Positions 10,635 to 43,040 are shown, counted from the first letter of the stretch. The stretch: DNA of 64,000 nucleotides from Lepas anatifera (GCA_034440635.1 JAOTON010000978.1:161001-225000), one strand, 5' to 3'. Numbers and translations are program-made. Notes: generated from the sequence alone by a model not told the origin.

Positions 10635-11559
10635 TTAAGCGTCAGCCAGGGGTGAAATTTGTTATCTCTTTGGGGTGTGCGAGCACCCCTAATCACAATG
10701 TGAGCACCCCCAATACATGTGTCGCTCCCGGCTCAGCATTTCTGCCCTGATTCATGCCGCCTCCGTCTTACCACTGTAATCATGCCGCCCCCGGTTCATC
10801 ACTACCACCCTTGTTTATGCCGCCATGGCTCATCACTGACGCAACCTACCTATCACTGCCACCCTTATTCTTGCCAACCCTGACTTATCACTGCCGCTCT
10901 GATTGAAACAGCACCCTGCTCATCACTGCTGCCAGTGGCTCACCAGTGCTATCTCCAGCTTATCACTGCCACCCTGTTTCATGCTACCCCAGCTCATCAC
11001 TACCGCCTCGGCTAATGAATGCCGCCCCTGACTTATCACTTCTGCTCTAAGTCGTGCCGCCCTGGGCTCATGACTGCCGCCCCCAGCTCGGGGACGGCGG
11101 ATTCCATTTTCGGGCGGTTGTACAAGATTTTCGTGAGGGAGCGCCTTCCTTCTTAGGGGAAGGGGGCGCCACCATCCTCAGGGGGCACCTTTGGCTCCCT
11201 CAGGGCGCCCATTCAGGGGGGGCGCACATCATTCCCGTGTGTTGAGTCGATAAATTGGGTCTATTTGCTCTCCATGGGATGGCTTTGATGATGGGGGAGG
11301 GGGGCACGTGTCCCCCATCGGTGCCAGAGTACCATTTGATCGCTAGGCGGTATACTCCGTTTGGGCTGTGCCGCTCGAAATTTATTGCCCTACGCCGTCG
11401 AACCTAGATGCAATTAGATCACATTTAGCGATTAAAACTATTGTTTTACAATTTAGTACCTTTTTTATCTAGGGCATTCTGTCGCCTTTCCAAGCACCCT
11501 GGGAGAGTATGGGTACGTAATCCGGGACCAGCCAATGCCTCATCGTCGCCAATAATCGT

Positions 11560-12700
11560 ACCAGCGGAGCTAATCTGATGCCCCTTGAGCTCATCTGGTG
11601 CCCAGTGAGCTGGTCTTGGCTACTTGAGCTGATCACGTGCCCTCTAAGCTGATCTGGTGCCCGTTGAGTCAATCTGGTGCCCCTTGAGGAAATAATTGTG
11701 CCTCTTGAACCTAGTTTATGCTCTCTGAGATAGTCTGATGCCTCTGCGCTCGCCTGGGGCCCTATTAGCTGTTTTAGTGCCCCTTGAGCTGATCTGAGCC
11801 CCCTGACCTGATCACATGCTTTGCAGAGTTGATCTACTTCCCCTGAGCCAATATGGAGCCTCTTGAGCTTATCAGGTGTCCCCTGAGCTGGTTATCGATG
11901 TCTCCTAAGATGATCTGGTGACCCCTGAACTGGTCTGGTGCACCCTGAGCTGATCTTGTGTTCTTTGAGCTGATCTATACCTATGCTTTGGTCTGGGGGC
12001 TAGGAGCTGATCTAGACCCCCGGGCTGATCAATCTAGTTCCCCCTGAGCAGATATGTTTCCCCTGAGCTAAGCTAATGCCGCCTGAGTCGATCTGATGCC
12101 TCCTGAGCCAACATTTTGCCTCTTGAGCCCATAACATGCCCTCTGAGCTCGTCTAGTGCCCCCTGAGCTAGTTTGGTGCCCCTTGAGCCAATCTAGTACC
12201 TTTTAAGCTGATCTTGGCCTCCTGAGTTGATTAAGTAATTTTTCCTCAGCAGCTCTCGGGCCTTGGGCTGAGTTGTGCCCACTGAGGCTGATGAAGACCC
12301 CTGCGCTGATATGGGGCTCCTGGGCTGATTAAAGACCTCCTGACTTGATCTAGTACCTCCAAGTTGATCTGTTCCCCGAGCTGATCGGGGACCCCTGAGC
12401 TGATCCCTTGCCCTCTCTCTGAGCTGATATGGTGCTCACTGAGCTGATCTAGACCCCTGCTCTGGCTTGGGGACTAGGAGCTTATCTGGGCCCCCCCGAG
12501 CTGATCGATCCCTGAACAGGTATATTGCCCCTGAGCTAAACTAATGCCCCCAGAGTTGATCTGGTGCCTCAATGTGTCATCATTGTGCCTCCTGAGCCCA
12601 TCTGATGCTCTCTGAGCTAGTATGGTGCCCCCTGAGCTAATATGGTGCAAGGCCCTATGAGCCTGTCTGCGGCCCATTGAGATAGTCTGATGACCCCCCT
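11560..12700 (+). repeat. 18-19-bp satellite within R1 copy A
   Basis: About 60 diverged units of GAGCTGATCTGGTGCCCCCT. The matching array in copy B reads AGCTCAGGGGGCACCAGATC at 55,500-56,680. Confidence 0.9.
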
Positions 12701-13106
12701 ATCTTTGGGGCCACTGAGCTAGTCTTTCCGGGCCAAGCATAGCTGCTCTGGGGACGGAGGGGGCCCCAGAGCTCTGATCTACACCAGGGGCCCCATGAGC
12801 TGGTCTTAAATAGACAGAGAATAAGCACACAAGGACAACTCCCATCACCTCGGGAGCAACGGGGCTAGTCTAATCCCAGGGGGCGCAACTGGGGGAATGC
12901 GGGGCAGCTGCTCTGGAGGACTCTGATCCACACTAGGGGGCCCCTGGTCTGGAATAGATGGGGAATAAGGACACAGTGCAAGCTCCCCTTGTAAAATGGA
13001 GCTAACGAAGAATGAGGCGTCATCGCTAAAACGACTTGTGATGCCTAGGCTCCCCAGGTTAAATAAATTGCTTATTATATTGGTGGATTCTGGGGAGGAG
13101 TGATAA

Positions 13107-14130
13107 CCCTCGCCCCACCGGGGGGCCATCGATGGCCCCCCTAAGGTTTTTCCGGGATAGCAAAAAAACGACGAGGCGCAGCACCGCGGTTGAGGGCTCT
13201 ACCTCTCACTGCATCATTTTCCCATCATCTCTGAAATTTTTTACCCCGGGTCACCCAAGGTCAGGTCACCAGACGAGGTCAACCAAGGTCACCTCACTTC
13301 ACCTTTAGAGCTCTGTAAGAGCTACATTTCAAAGTCGATCGATTTGAAACTTCCTACACTTCATAACCTCTCCAGGGTCTACAAGGTGTATATCCGGGAT
13401 TTTTCGATTTCGTGCCCTGAGGTCAGGTCACGAGGCGACCTCTCCCATTGGAAAAGCATGGGGAAAAGTTGTTTCATGATATAAAAGCCACAAAAATGAT
13501 TGCAAATACTCAGACTGCTCAGAACAACGTTTTTGGACACTCTTTCACGGATCCCAGGGGTCATATTTGCCCTTTGACTTTTCCAAGGTCATCCAAGGTC
13601 ACCAGAGGTCAAAAACAGTATTTTAACAATAACTTTTGACCTAATTGAGCTAGAGCGGTGAAACAAACACCATCGTGTTTGTCTTCACACTGGCTTTCAT
13701 TTGATATACGGCAAGGTCACTTTTTGACCTTTCGTGACCTCAGGTCATATTAGGTCACGAGGTGACCTCTGGCGGTCAAACCACTGGCGGGAGGTCTTTA
13801 CGTTCCACATAGCGGAAAAAGTACTGGCAATTTGCTATCAAATGTACTTTACCAGGCCTCAATAGCTCTAATGACATAAGAGTTATGCCCAGTTTGCTTA
13901 ATCATTGCATATTTGAGTGAAAATAGCCGATCTTGACCTAATTTGACCTCTGGAGGTCAAACCATTGACCTGAGCACTAAAACATGCGAAGTAATTTCTT
14001 ACTGAATTCACGCGAGCTTTCTATTGCACTTTGCAGATTTGCGCTAACGCCCATATTTTCGGAGTTGGGGGGGCCATCGATGGCCCCCGGTGGGGGCGAA
14101 GGTGGCGCCGGACCCCCGGTGGGGCGCGGG
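13107..14130 (+). mobile_element. TTAA-type MITE family C, 1,024-bp copy
   Basis: Ends CCCTCGCCCCACC and GGTGGGGCGCGGG, flanked by ATAA on both sides (13,103-13,106; 14,131-14,134). Copy B of R1 has the empty site TGATAAAAAGGC, confirming a 4-bp duplication. The interior carries about twenty AGGTCA/TGACCT hexamers. No coding capacity. Confidence 0.88.
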
Positions 14131-15109
14131 ATAAAAGGCATATGCCCCTGAGCTCAGAGCAGTCCCCTGAAACAGGATTTCTACTAATTAATTTAAATGA
14201 ATGAAGAAGTAGTTTTTCACCATTTTCAGCCCTGCCACATCATTCCCATCCAAACTACCAGCCTGTTTACTTTTTCTTAACTCCAACTGGGGACCGATCC
14301 TTGAAAATATGGAACTCTTAAACGCGTTAAAAAGGCATATCCCAAATTATTCCGGCAACCAAAATTGTATTCGTCTAATGTCACTATTCCACACCTCCTC
14401 CCACGGCCCTTGTGGGAGCCGCGGAACTTAATCTGCGTTCAACCAGGGCTCACTTGTCACGACAAAACCAGTGGACATGACAAATGAATTTTCGACTCCA
14501 ATATGTCTTATCTTGCACATAGTGACAGAAATCTCAGGCTCCGCTGATTTTCTGATGTCAAGTACTTGCATGAGTCAGCTGATTTGTTCTTAAATCTATC
14601 TAAAAAAAGTCGTGTTTTGGCTATTTTCATGAGATTTCGGTGACACTTTTCTTTCTTTCTGGTTATATTTCAGTTTTCCTTATCCGTCAATGCTTGATTT
14701 GCATTTTTCTTGTACCAAAGGTACCCACAAGTTGATATCAACTATTTTTTAGGTTACGTTAAAAGTGCCCTTTCTCTCCCGGGGTGCCCCTCAAAGGTGG
14801 TGTGCCCCCTCATACCAACGCTCTGGCCGCGCCCCTGATCATGGAAAGATTTAAGGCTCAGATTGGATTATTTTAAGGCGTGTATGTAGCTTTGGGATGT
14901 CGCCTAAAAAGCAAACACGTTTGGCAAAAGCTGTAGAATACCTGCCCAACATTAAAATAGAATGTTCCCTGTGCTATAAAAGGCACACAAAAAAAACTAT
15001 GAATAACTGATTTGGTGCAATGAAAAGGTGCCATCTCCCAACGCTGCCGCCCCTATGGGCTCCCCCACCGGCTGAGCACCCCAAAGATTTTGGGAAAATT
15101 ACACCCCTG

Positions 15110-17116
15110 TTGTCGAGCCCCTGGCGCTGTCGTCATACCGTCTGGGGACGTTTTCCAGGAAGCAAGCGTTATAAATGCTGGCTGGGCCATTGTTCCGTAT
15201 TTTCACGTGTGTCCTTATCGTCCCCTCGATCACTATCAGCTGACCAAACCACGAAAATTGTCACCCTTCCACCTGCCGCCTACGCTGACGAGCCCGTTCT
15301 GTGTCAGAGGCTGTCGCGGGCCCCAGCGGGCCGCGACACGGGCCGCCACTACCAGACGTGAGTGGAAAAGCGCGAACATCATCTCAATAACTTTCGCTTT
15401 ACGCAAAAAATTGAGAAGGTATCTACTTTCTGTTTGTCGGAAATGATGCAGAATTGACATAGGAACAGCTACCCCGAGCATTATCATCGGGACGGTTAGT
15501 TGGATGTAGATATTCGCACTGAAACGGCGAGAGGAGGAAAAACAGCACCGCTGGCAGGGCGCGGGTTATTTTCTTATTTCCTGAGCTAGAACCACCTAGA
15601 ACCACATGGAACTCGACGGAGCCTCCTCTAAAAGATGTTGTTCTGGCCCTAATTTAAAGGTTTTCTACTTTTACTTCTTCGAGGTATCTGGTAATATGCG
15701 TGTTCCTTTGCCAGTTTACATGCACTCCCCACGATGACTGCCTGTTGCTTTTTTATTATTATTATTAGCGTGTGCGTGGTGTTGATTATCCGTGTTATCC
15801 GTGTGGATGGGGTGTTGTTTCTGACTGGTGGAAGTTAGTACCTTTTACTGAGAACTGGAGAAGGTAAATTCATTTTCCTGAGAAATTTATTCAAGAAGAC
15901 GAAACGGTCAGGCACTGAACATTCACCGGACGGAGGTAAGGCAGGCAACTCACATTCGATGAGATAGTAAGCTGAAGAGGGCGCCCGTTGCTGTGCTTTA
16001 TTTGCATTACACGTTGATATTTAAGTTTGCACGCAATTGTCAAACTGCTCATTTGTTTTTGTGTTTCAAGTGCCTGAGACAAGCTCATCAAGGGCTTAAG
16101 TGAGAACTTGTTAATTTACAGAATAAGGTGAGTAATCACTGACAACTAAGAAAATTGTCTCACTTGAATGATTAAAGCATGCCCTACAAAATTTCAAACA
16201 TTTTTTCTGCTGACCTACCGTTTCCAAAATATTCAATAGTATTGCTTCCACAAGGCACACCACACAATACTGCGGACCAAGCGCGAATAACTGCTGAAAA
16301 TGTGTCACAATCGTAGTACGAGCAGCATTTTGGAGTGTTTTATCCCTCTTATTCTGACATGGTATCTGGCATCTTTAATAAACAGTAGCGTTGCTGTGCT
16401 GTGAAGTGTTGGTTGTGTGCGACATTTCTGTGGTAGTGTTGTGGTAATATAAGAGGGAAATTTGATGGGAGAAAATTATTTGAGGAAGCAATTGTTGCTA
16501 AATTAGTTTTCAGCACATAAGATTGTGTCTTAAAATGGCAGTTAGAATGTGGTACGCAATTGCTCACTGTATTCTGTAATTAAACCAAACTTGTTTCCAC
16601 ACCTACCATCACGCTGTTGTGCTGCTAGACAAAGGAATGAGGAGAGATTAAATTCTGCTTCCATGAAAAACTATGCTATATATTGTATGATTTTGCTTGA
16701 TATTTTGGATGTAAACCTGGTGAATGACAGTGTCAGGAAAGGTTCTGGATTTGGGGGTGCACAGGCACACCAGGGCCTTTTCAATCCACTCACCTCCAGT
16801 CGATGATTTAGGGCTAGTGTTATGATAAGTAGGAGCTCAGTGTCACAGTGTCTGCCTAGTTCTACCCCCAATGAGCAATGCTGTGATTTTCCCAGATTTA
16901 ATTTTATCCATTTCTGAGTGGAGAATCTGGATGCAGGGCCATGCCCAGAAATAACTTTTGCAGGGGAGATGGACATCAACATTTCTGGTCTCAATACAAT
17001 CTTAATGATTCCAGAATCAATCTTTTTTTGGAGATGCGATCTATACTTTCACAATTCCTACTATCTGACATTTGAGTGAGAGGAAATATGGAACATATTT
17101 AGGTAACAGGAATCAA
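15110..17116. other. Unassigned intergenic sequence
   Basis: Moderately AT-rich with only short chance open frames. I see no gene, repeat or RNA feature. Confidence 0.5.
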
Positions 17117-17488
17117 CCAGTCTGCAAAGTATGGCAGCAGGCCAGACGAGTCGCACCAGCCATCTAAAATTCTCGCACCACCAGCCTCAAAAAATTCTGC
17201 CACATACCAGGGAGAAAATGCACCCATTCCTGCCAACACGATGCAATGCTACCTCTATCATTAGTCGATTAGTTAAAGACTTTTTATATGGCCCCCTCCT
17301 GTGTCTTAATAACCATTCAACTATTAATTGTTTAGTTTAAGTGTCACCTTCATTGCACCAGTCTCACAAATTTGTACCAGGTTGAAAACATTCTCACCAG
17401 GTTGATAAAATTCGCACCACTTGGTCCTGTCTCCAAGGGCACTTGCACCAACGAGATCTCGTTGAAAATGCCTTACTTTGCACACTGG
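17117..17488 (+). mobile_element. hAT-type MITE family E, copy 1
   Basis: Inverted ends CCAGTCTGCAAAGTATGGC and GCCTTACTTTGCACACTGG, flanked by a perfect 8-bp duplication GGAATCAA (17,109-17,116 and 17,489-17,496). 372 bp, noncoding. An 8-bp duplication is characteristic of hAT transposition. Confidence 0.92.
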
Positions 17489-17496
17489 GGAATCAA

Positions 17497-18779
17497 TGAA
17501 CATCATCCAATTGTTGATTTTCAATCTATATTTATAGCACATTTGGTGATAATATGTCAAGTCGTTCTCCGGTGCAATTTTTATACTTAGCCTTGAGTCT
17601 TGTGCATCATCCCATACACAATTGATACACAAACCATCATTGAGAGCACATATTGGAAAGTTCCATCCCTCCCCCATCTCTAGAATCAATCCTACAGCTC
17701 ACAGCATTTCAACTTCTGGGTTTTCCTGTTGGGTATGGTTTGACAGGTACCATTGCCAAAGCAGCTCATTTATGTTCCCCAGTCTGCAAAGCATGGCATG
17801 CTTAACATGAGTGCAAATGATGCAAATTTTGTAGAGAACTGAATGGTTACTACTCCAAGTAAGGTGGTCTGCTGCAAGTTACTAGACACCAAACATGCAC
17901 AGAACTCTGAGGGAAGAGAAAGTGAAATCAGCTACAAAATAACTTACCCTGGTTGAAAATGCCATATGTGGTTCAACCTTGCATGTTTTGGTATAAGGTC
18001 ATTCTATGCTGGAAAAATATTTAAGGCAAATGTGGGTGATAGTTAAACATTTTTTTTAACAGTTTATATAAATTAAAAGTCTGCTTTGATAGACAATAAA
18101 TGTTTTTTTTCAATGTGTTTTTTTGTTATATATGTTAGATGTTATGACGATGATCACAGATTGAAAGACAATGTTGATGTGCCAAATATGGGGGATGGGG
18201 CAGGAAGGCTTGAATATGGAACAGCTTGTAAAATATACTGAAGCTTGAGTGCTTTAGGGATCGATCAGACTTCTCCATTTTTAGGTAGGGATCAGTGCAT
18301 TTTTCCTGGTTTGGTGCTATGTTAGGTGGCAGGTGGTGCAAATTAGTGCCATAATGCTATATGGCCAGTGTTATTTGTCAGGCCTGTGCCATGCTTTTCA
18401 AACTGGTGTATTCCTGGCTGTTCAGTTACCACTCAAATGGGCCAAGGTGACCAAACACCCCACAAAAGGTATGGGTAATTGGAGGTGGATAACTAAGTGT
18501 GGTTAAGATAAGAGTAAGATTGTGGTTACAACTAAGTGAGGGAAAGTGTGAGCAGTAAAGCCAGGCCCCTGCTGCCCAGCTACTGGGTTCCCACAAAATT
18601 ATAATGAATTTATCTATTTAGATGTTATTTTGTATGAGTCTATCTTCCTGCACAAATAATACCAAGTTTGGTATTATTGTGATTTACCACTGATGATTGA
18701 GATTTTTCGCAGGTCTTGAAAGCCACATTTGTTGGGTATCTAAAAAATATGAGGACCACTGGTCATTACAAAGACCCAC
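17497..18779. other. Unassigned intergenic sequence
   Basis: AT-rich. No gene or repeat recognised. Confidence 0.5.
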
Positions 18780-20801
18780 TTCGAAAGGGTGGGACTTAAC
18801 GGCGGAAAAGACCTCCGGAAAAGCCCATACTCCACAACCATAGCAGCTAGAGACTTAAGGTTTTCACCAAAAAATTTCAAAAAATCTAACTAAGAGGTTT
18901 TTCTGAGTTTCATAACTTTCCTTACATTAACAACAACGTTATAACGTAAAACGTTACTTTTTGGCCTGCGGAAAAGCCCATACTCCGCAACCATAGTAGC
19001 TGGCGACTCGCCGTTTTCACTAATAGAATCAGCGTGGTCCAAAACGTGGTATTCTTGAGTTTCATGTTGATCCCACGGTAAATAACAACGTTATAACGTA
19101 AAACGTTACTTTTGGCCCTGCGGAAAAGCCCATGCTCCGCAACCATAGTAGCTGGCGACTCGCCGTTTTCACTAATAGAATCAACGTGGTCCAAAACGTG
19201 GTATTCTTGAGTTTCATGTTGATCCCGCGGTAAATAACAACGTTATAACGTAAAACGTTACTTTTGGCCCTGCGGAAAAGCCCATGCTCCGCAACCATAG
19301 TAGCTGGCGACTCGCCGTTTTCACTAATAGAATCAGCGTGGTCCAAAACGTGGTATTCTTGAGTTTCATGTTGATCCCGCGGTAAATAACAACGTTATAA
19401 CGTAAAACGTTACTTTTGGCCCTGCGGAAAGCCCATGCTCCGCAACCATAGTAGCTGGCGACTCACCGTTTTCACTAATAGAATCAGCGTGGTCCAAAAC
19501 GTGGTATTCTTGAGTTTCATGTTGATCCCGCGGTAAATAACAACGTTATAACGTAAAACGTTACTTTGGCCCTGCGGAAAGCCCATGCTCCGCAACCATA
19601 GTAGCTGGCGACTCGCCGTTTTCACTAATAGAATCAGCGTGGTCCAAAACGTGGTATTCTTGAGTTTCATGTTTATCCTGCCGTAAATAACAACAGTATA
19701 ACGTAAAACGTTACTTTTGGCCCTGCGGAAAAGCCCATGCTCCGCAACCATAGTAGCTGGTGACTCATCGTTTTCACTAATAGAATCAGCGTGGTCCAAA
19801 ACGTGGTATTATTGAGTTTCATGTTGATCCCGCGGTAAATAACAACGTTATAACGTAAAACGTTACTTTTGCCCTGCGGAAAAGCCCATGCTCCGCAACC
19901 ATAGTAGCTGGCGACTCGCCGTTTTCACTAATAGAATCAGTGTGGTCCAAAACGTGGTATTCTTGGTTGCAGAGCATGGGCTACTATGGTTGCGGAGCAT
20001 GGGCTTTTCCGCAGGGCAAAAGTAACATTTTACGTTATAACGTTGTTATTTACCGCGGGATCAACATGAAACTCAAGAATACCACGTTTTGGACCACGCT
20101 GATTCTATTAGTGAAAACGGCGAGTCGCCAGCTACTATGGTTGCGGAGCATGGGCTTTTCCGCAGGGCCAAAAGTAACGTTTTACGTTATAACGTTGTTA
20201 TTTACCGCGGGATCAACATAAAACTCAAGAATACCACGTTTTGCACGCTGATTCTATTAGTGAAAACGGCGAGTCGCTAGCTACTATGGTTGCGGAGCAT
20301 GGGCTTTTCGCGAGGCAAAAGTAACGTTTTACGTTATAACGTTGTTATTTACCGCGGGATCAACATGAAACTCAAGAATACCACGTTTTGGACCACGCTG
20401 ATTCTATTAGTGAAAACGGCGAGTCGCCAGCTACTATGGTTGCGGAGCATGGGCTTTTCCGCAGGGCCAAAAGTAACGTTTTACGTTATAACGTTGTTAT
20501 TTACCGCGGGATCAACATGAAACTCAAGAATACCACGTTTTGGACCACGCTGATTCTATTAGTGAAAACGGCGAGTCGCCAGCTACTATGGTTGCGGAGT
20601 ATGGGCTTTTCCGCAGGCCAAAAAGTAACGTTTTACGTTATAACGTTGTTGTTAATGTAAGGAAAGTTATGAAACTCAAAAAACCTCTTAGTTAGATTTT
20701 TTGAAATTTTTTGGTGAAAACCATAAGTCTCTAGCTGCTATGGTTACGGAGTATGGGCTTTTCCGCAGGTCTTTTCCGCCGTTAAGTCCCACCCCTTCGA
20801 A
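18780..20801. mobile_element. Foldback (palindromic) element with internal 152-bp tandem repeats
   Basis: A unique outer inverted repeat of about 150 bp (from GGGTGGGACTTAACGGCGG inward to the first AACGTTATAACG) encloses about seven tandem 152-bp units in one orientation (18,930-19,965) and about five in the other (19,975-20,660). TTCGAA sits at both ends (18,780-18,785; 20,796-20,801). Units carry AACGTTATAACGTAAAACGT. Open frames repeating KLKNTTFWTTLILLVKTASR run through the units and are not genes. The right end lies only 77 bp before the start codon of the next gene. Confidence 0.9.
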
Positions 20802-20878
20802 AGAGCAGCGTGCCACCATATCGGCCCAGAGTCCGTCACTGACCCGTGGTTGGTCCGGCTGTGGCAGAGTGAGGCGAC

Positions 20879-40055
<19,177 letters not shown>

Positions 40056-40678
40056 CGGGGAGGCGGCGGTGCGCCGGCCGCTCTGCCGGTGGTGGTAGTT
40101 CTGAGCGAGTACCGGACTTGCACGCTTAATGCTCTTTTGATAGACTTAGCCCTGCGACTAGCACACCTATGGAAAACCTGTCTTCGGCCGTGCTTTCAGT
40201 TGTGGTGAGTTCGCCTAGTCAGGTGTCCGTCGTCATCTGTGGAAATAATCATGCACTAATTTCAAAAACACTTGCAAAGCAACGTCGAACGCCAAAAATG
40301 TGAGGAACCTGACCGTTTTACAAACTTAGTGCTTTGATCAGCGATGCGGAATTGAGCGAGAGCATGAATCTGTCTGCTGGCAAAAACATATTGAAATTGT
40401 TCTCGGCAAGGCTATATTGTGTGCTGAAAAGAACATTAACAAAGTGGAATCCCGGAGGCTTTCAAGCTCGAGGAATTCTAGCAAGATTTTCCCCGGAGTT
40501 AATGCCGGCTTAAACTCTGAGTCGACGCCAACTCCGGGCCTTGTTTTAGTCGTTATGCCCCAGGAAACAAATATAAACCTTCAATATTGGGCCGCCAATT
40601 TTCTCTAAACATGCTCCTCCTTGGTGCGAAAACGAGCAGGTTGTGGAAATGGGCGAATACCGGGCACAATGCCCCCCG
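40056..40678 (+). other. 3' UTR and intergenic sequence
   Basis: Follows the stop of the tail-anchored protein gene. No clear AATAAA close to the stop was found. No other feature. Confidence 0.5.
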
Positions 40679-40682
40679 TTAA

Positions 40683-41704
40683 TCCTCGCCCCACGGGGGG
40701 CATCGATGGCCCCCTAAGGTTTTTTCGAGATAGCAGAAAAACGACGAAACGCAGCACCGCGGTTGAGGGCTCTATCTCTCACCTCATCATTTTTCCACCA
40801 TCCCTGAAAATTTTTACCCCGGTTCACCCAAGGTCAGGTCACCAGGCGAGGTCAACCAAGGTCACCTCACTTCAATTTTGAAGCTCTCCAAGAGCTACAT
40901 TTCTTGGTGGATCGACTTGAAACTTGCTACACTTTATGAACCTTCCGGGGTCTACAACGTGTATATCCGGGATTTTTCGATTTCGTAACCTGAGGTCAGG
41001 TCACGAGGTGACCTCTCCTATTGGAAAAGCATGGAGAAAAGCTGTCTCTTGATCTAAAAGCCACAAAAATGATTTAAAATACTCAGACTGCTCAGAACAG
41101 CGTTTTTGGACACCCTTTCATGGACCCCAGGGGTCATATTTGCCCTTTGACTTTTCCAAAGTCATCCAAGGTCACCAGGGGTCAAAAACAGTATTTTGGC
41201 AATAACTTTTGACCTAATTAAGCTAGAACGCTGAAACAAACACGATCGTGTTTGTCTTGTCATTGACTTTTATTTGATATACGGCAAGGTCACTTTCTGA
41301 CCTTTAATGACCTCAGGTCATATTAGGTCACGAGGTGACCTCTGGAGGTCAAACCACTGGCGGGAGGTCTTAACGTTCTGCATAGCGGAAAAAGGTCTGG
41401 CAATCTCCTATCAAATTTACTTAACCAGATCTCATTAGCTCTAATGGCATAGGAGTTATGCCCAGTTTTCTTAAGCATTGCATATTTGAGTGAAAATAGC
41501 CTATCGTGACCTTTCTTGACCTCTGGAGGTCAAACCATTGACCTGGGCGCTTAAACATGCGAAGTAATTTCTTACTGAATTCACGCGAGCTTTCTAATGC
41601 ATTTTGCAGATTTGCGCTAACCCCCATATTTTCGGAGTTAGAGGGGGCTATCGATGGGCCCTCCGTGGGGCGAAGGTGGCATCGGACCCCCGGCGGGGCG
41701 CGGG
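40683..41704 (+). mobile_element. TTAA-type MITE family C, copy 2
   Basis: 1,022 bp, flanked by TTAA on both sides (40,679-40,682; 41,705-41,708). Ends TCCTCGCCCCAC and GGGGCGCGGG; ATCGATGG palindromic motifs sit just inside both ends. Nearly collinear with 13,107-14,130, including the AGGTCA/TGACCT arrays. Confidence 0.92.
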
Positions 41705-41708
41705 TTAA

Positions 41709-43040
41709 GTGAGCTGTTGCAACATTAACCCGACGGTGGTCGCTGCTGAAAACAATACGGGGATTATATTTTGGATAAAACCATCACCAGGGGTCGGTGC
41801 TGTAGTCGACAACTTATTCGCTGGCTTAGACGCCTCTATTCTCATCACTGTTTCATGTCGTCTTTAGTGGGTATCAGTGAAGCCCTTTACAGTTTTTTTT
41901 CAGTACTAGCGACGTATATTTGAAATCCAAACATTTCTGTGAATACCAAAATTCCTCATTATAACTACCTAACTTTGCTGGGGCCACTTGTAGGGACACC
42001 TCCACTTGACCTCGTATTCAGTCGCCAACTCCAACTTCAACGCCAATTCCAAAAGAAACAACAACCTAGGAATAAATGCCAGCAAAGACTGGTGACATTG
42101 GCACGTCAACACTTCATGCATGTGTCTGTTCCCGAGCACTGTGTCTACTGATAGAACACATATTCTTGTAGACTTACACACCTGGCGCTAGGCCTATACA
42201 ACAAATCGAAACGCAAAATCCCCCTCCCCTCCACCCAGCCCAGCTCGAGCCAAAAACACTGATACTGTTACCGCATGTCACGGAAAGTCAGCAAACCCAA
42301 CTTTTCATCCTAGGGGGAAATGTTTACATGTGCAAGATTCTCAAGACATTAGTCCACTGTTTTCCAAAGTGCTCCAGTCGATTGTTTGTTATGGAAATTT
42401 TATTTTCTTTAAGAATTGGGCTGATTATGAATGCTAAGGATCCTTAATATGTTGTTGTTTTTGCGTGGGACGTGGCTGCATTGTTGGATAGCTTGATGGT
42501 AGTAATGCACTCTTTAATCAACAAAATTATCACATTGTGTTCTTCCCTGCCTCCAATTATGCCAAGGCCTTTTACTGCTGTCGTCCTGCTGCTAGCCTGA
42601 CTAACCTCGTCTCAGGGAATGCATAGAGAGTGCAGCGTTTCCTGTGAGATGTCTGTAACGAGGTGCTCAGAACTCGACCGTGAGTGAAGTGCAGCTCCTT
42701 GATTTGAATTGGTGTGCACATTACTCCGGCAAAGAGGCAAGAAATCTGAGGCTGGTCCTAAGGGAGGGCTCCAGCCTTATAAGGATTAAGTATTTTGTAT
42801 TCCATCCGACTCTGCACGCATACTCACCCTTCACCGCGTGGGGATCCGGTCAGCTCTCCTCGTTTTTTTCGTGGATGATTCTGAGCCAATTTAAATGAGA
42901 GGTGCGTCACTTTGCACACTTCCAGGCAGATCAATTTTACAACTTATGACGAGAAATTGACATCAGGTCGGGTGTGATCAATGACTTAGGTCGTTATTTC
43001 TAAACCAATGTAAGGCGATTATGATCTCCTTAAATGAGGC
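41709..43040. other. Unassigned intergenic sequence
   Basis: No gene or repeat recognised. Confidence 0.5.

Larger units (their letters stand above)
10647..15109 (+). mobile_element. hAT-like composite element R1, copy A (nonautonomous)
   Basis: Termini CAGGGGTGAAATTT and AATTACACCCCTG form an imperfect inverted pair, each followed inward by (A)TCTTTGGGGTG or similar; CAGGG ends are typical of hAT elements. The interior holds two satellite blocks (GCCGCC type 10,690-11,090; GAGCTGATCTGGTGCCCC type 11,560-12,700), a single-copy-like core at 11,090-11,560 and 12,840-13,100, and an inserted family C MITE at 13,107-14,130. No transposase is seen and no convincing target duplication (GCGTCAGC against TTGTCGAG). 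An inverted copy lies at 54,297-56,970. Confidence 0.65.

Noticed and set aside
10100..12700. Regular short repeats that might suggest a CRISPR array
   Set aside because: Units are contiguous and diverged without unique spacers, in a eukaryotic context; ordinary satellite.
18922..20660. Repeated 60-130-codon frames with MDHADSISENGESPAT-type sequence
   Set aside because: They recur with each 152-bp unit of the foldback element in both orientations; the unit is not a multiple of three.
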